Assembly (NCBI GenBank): GCA_016719855.1
Contig: JADJYH010000009.1
Span: forward strand, 166,865-230,864
Direction: 5' to 3'
Source: Saprospiraceae bacterium
GTDB lineage: Bacteria; Bacteroidota; Bacteroidia; Chitinophagales; Saprospiraceae
Length of the DNA: 64,000 bases
Shown here piece by piece: positions 63,300-64,000 of the stretch (its first letter is position 1; every line of letters begins with the position of its first letter). The translations under genes and the position numbers were made by a program. Below the pieces are notes generated by a model, which searched no databases, was not told the origin of the DNA, and saw only the letters and a program-made list of their open reading frames with translations.

Positions 63300-64000
63300 A
63301 TGCCAAACAGACGAACAAATTCTTTTTTGCAAAAATACTGGCCATGGTTTACGGCAGGTGGATTCATTGGCCTGCTGCTCTTGAGCTATTATTTTGTGCC
63401 CACCTTTCAGGATTTCCTCCAGAGACTTGGGCAGTGCTCATGAGCAAAGACGAAGAAAAATCGGCCACTACTTCAAGGGGTTCGGCCTCTGGGGCCTTTG
63501 TTGATTGTCGTGCTCATCTCCATCCAGATGTTCCTCATCATATTCCCAAACGTGCTGCTGGTCGTCGTTTCCTCGCTGGCGTACGGCCCGGTGGGAGCAC
63601 CATCATTTCCCTTATTGGCAACATAGCGGCTTCTAGCGTGGGCTACGGGATAGGCAATACATTTAGCTCGAAGGTCCGTAAAGCATTCAACGAGCAAAAA
63701 CTAAAGAAAATGCAACGGCTGCTGGACCGGTATGGCTTCGGGGCGGTGGCAATTTTCCACCTCTGCCCTTTATTTCCAATGATGCCATCAGCATCGCAAC
63801 CGGTCTCTCCAAAATGAATTTCATGAAATTATGCTTGTGACCCTGACGGGGCTATCCCTTTTACCATTGTGATCGCATGGTTCGGCAGGGAAACCGGAAC
63901 CATGATATCCGGCCTATACTGGGTTGGGGGCTTTGGACTTGCCATTTACTTTCTTTACGTGTGGTTGGACCATCGGAAAAGACCGCCCGAGGAGGAGAAA
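63300..64000 (+). CDS. TVP38/TMEM64-family membrane protein, 5' part only, frameshifted and cut by the window end
   Basis: The start MPNRRTNSFLQKYWPWFTAGG is followed by a first transmembrane helix (FIGLLLLSYYFVPTFQDFL). In a second frame it continues FGLWGPLLIVVLISIQMFLI, then IFPNVLLVVVSSLAYGPVG, the hairpin typical of the DedA/SNARE-associated (VTT) domain. Then KMQRLLDRYGFGAVAIFHLCPLFP and AISIATGLSKMNFMKFMLVTL match the conserved second half, and a last helix (GLYWVGGFGLAIYFLYVWL) follows. The family is thought to move lipids across membranes. Frame breaks are at about 63438, 63475, 63610, 63790 and 63830. The reading is still open at 64000. Confidence 0.8.

Noticed and set aside
1..64000. 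tRNA, rRNA, riboswitch or IS transposase genes
   Set aside because: None could be recognised by eye. Small structured RNAs could be missed without a covariance-model search.

Overview
The window comes from a member of the Bacteroidota, most likely a Saprospiria-type filamentous or gliding bacterium. Supporting evidence: eight candidate promoters carry the Bacteroidota -7 box TAnnTTTG; secreted proteins end in type IX secretion (T9SS) sorting domains (one CHU_C/gliding-motility C-terminal domain, one type A domain); and there are giant SprB-repeat and PKD/Ig-repeat proteins, a hybrid two-component sensor with Y_Y_Y and AraC domains, and DUF1080 and GH43 proteins. No rRNA, tRNA, CRISPR array, IS element or phage gene could be recognised. 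About fifty apparent frameshifts are spread over nearly every long gene, many at homopolymer runs. The sequence is therefore probably an uncorrected long-read or metagenome assembly, and genes are annotated here as reconstructed spans.

Layout. 1-2.2 kb: a secreted alpha/beta-hydrolase esterase and an AAA_14/DUF4143 ATPase behind a repeat-rich leader. 2.3-9.3 kb: a T9SS-exported giant with a P-domain, 19 cysteine-paired PKD-like modules and a CHU_C anchor. 9.4-16.1 kb: two small uncharacterised genes (one resembling uracil-DNA glycosylases), the purine genes purK-purE, a broken four-helix-bundle gene, a ydbS/ydbT-like pair of PH-domain membrane proteins with a PIN toxin-antitoxin cassette between them, and a small lipoprotein.

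16.4-42.8 kb is the centre of the window: five genes on the minus strand that look like one surface-assembly operon. In transcription order they are an outer-membrane beta-barrel, a TANFOR-type 1744-residue protein with two glycine-zipper segments, a fibronectin type III protein, a tail-fibre-like protein with a self-cleaving S74 chaperone, and a roughly 5200-residue SprB/Ig/PKD adhesin with a T9SS type A signal. 43-51.7 kb: a type I restriction-modification locus (hsdM, wrecked hsdS, hsdR). The hsdS tail is duplicated around a UPF0175/DUF3368 toxin-antitoxin pair, and the locus is bordered by clusters of palindromic elements. 51.8-61.1 kb: a hybrid sensor/regulator, a YidE/AspT-type transporter, a double-DUF1080 protein, and a divergent GH43-CBM32-FN3 glycosidase, suggesting glycan sensing and breakdown. 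61.2-64 kb: an AT-rich PD-(D/E)XK nuclease-like gene and the start of a TVP38/TMEM64 membrane protein.

The most interesting material is (i) the five-gene surface operon and (ii) the short repeats: a family of 3-nt-loop palindromes whose stems vary by compensatory changes while the flanks stay constant, a repeat inserted in frame in two unrelated genes, and inverted repeats that encode the ends of two genes.
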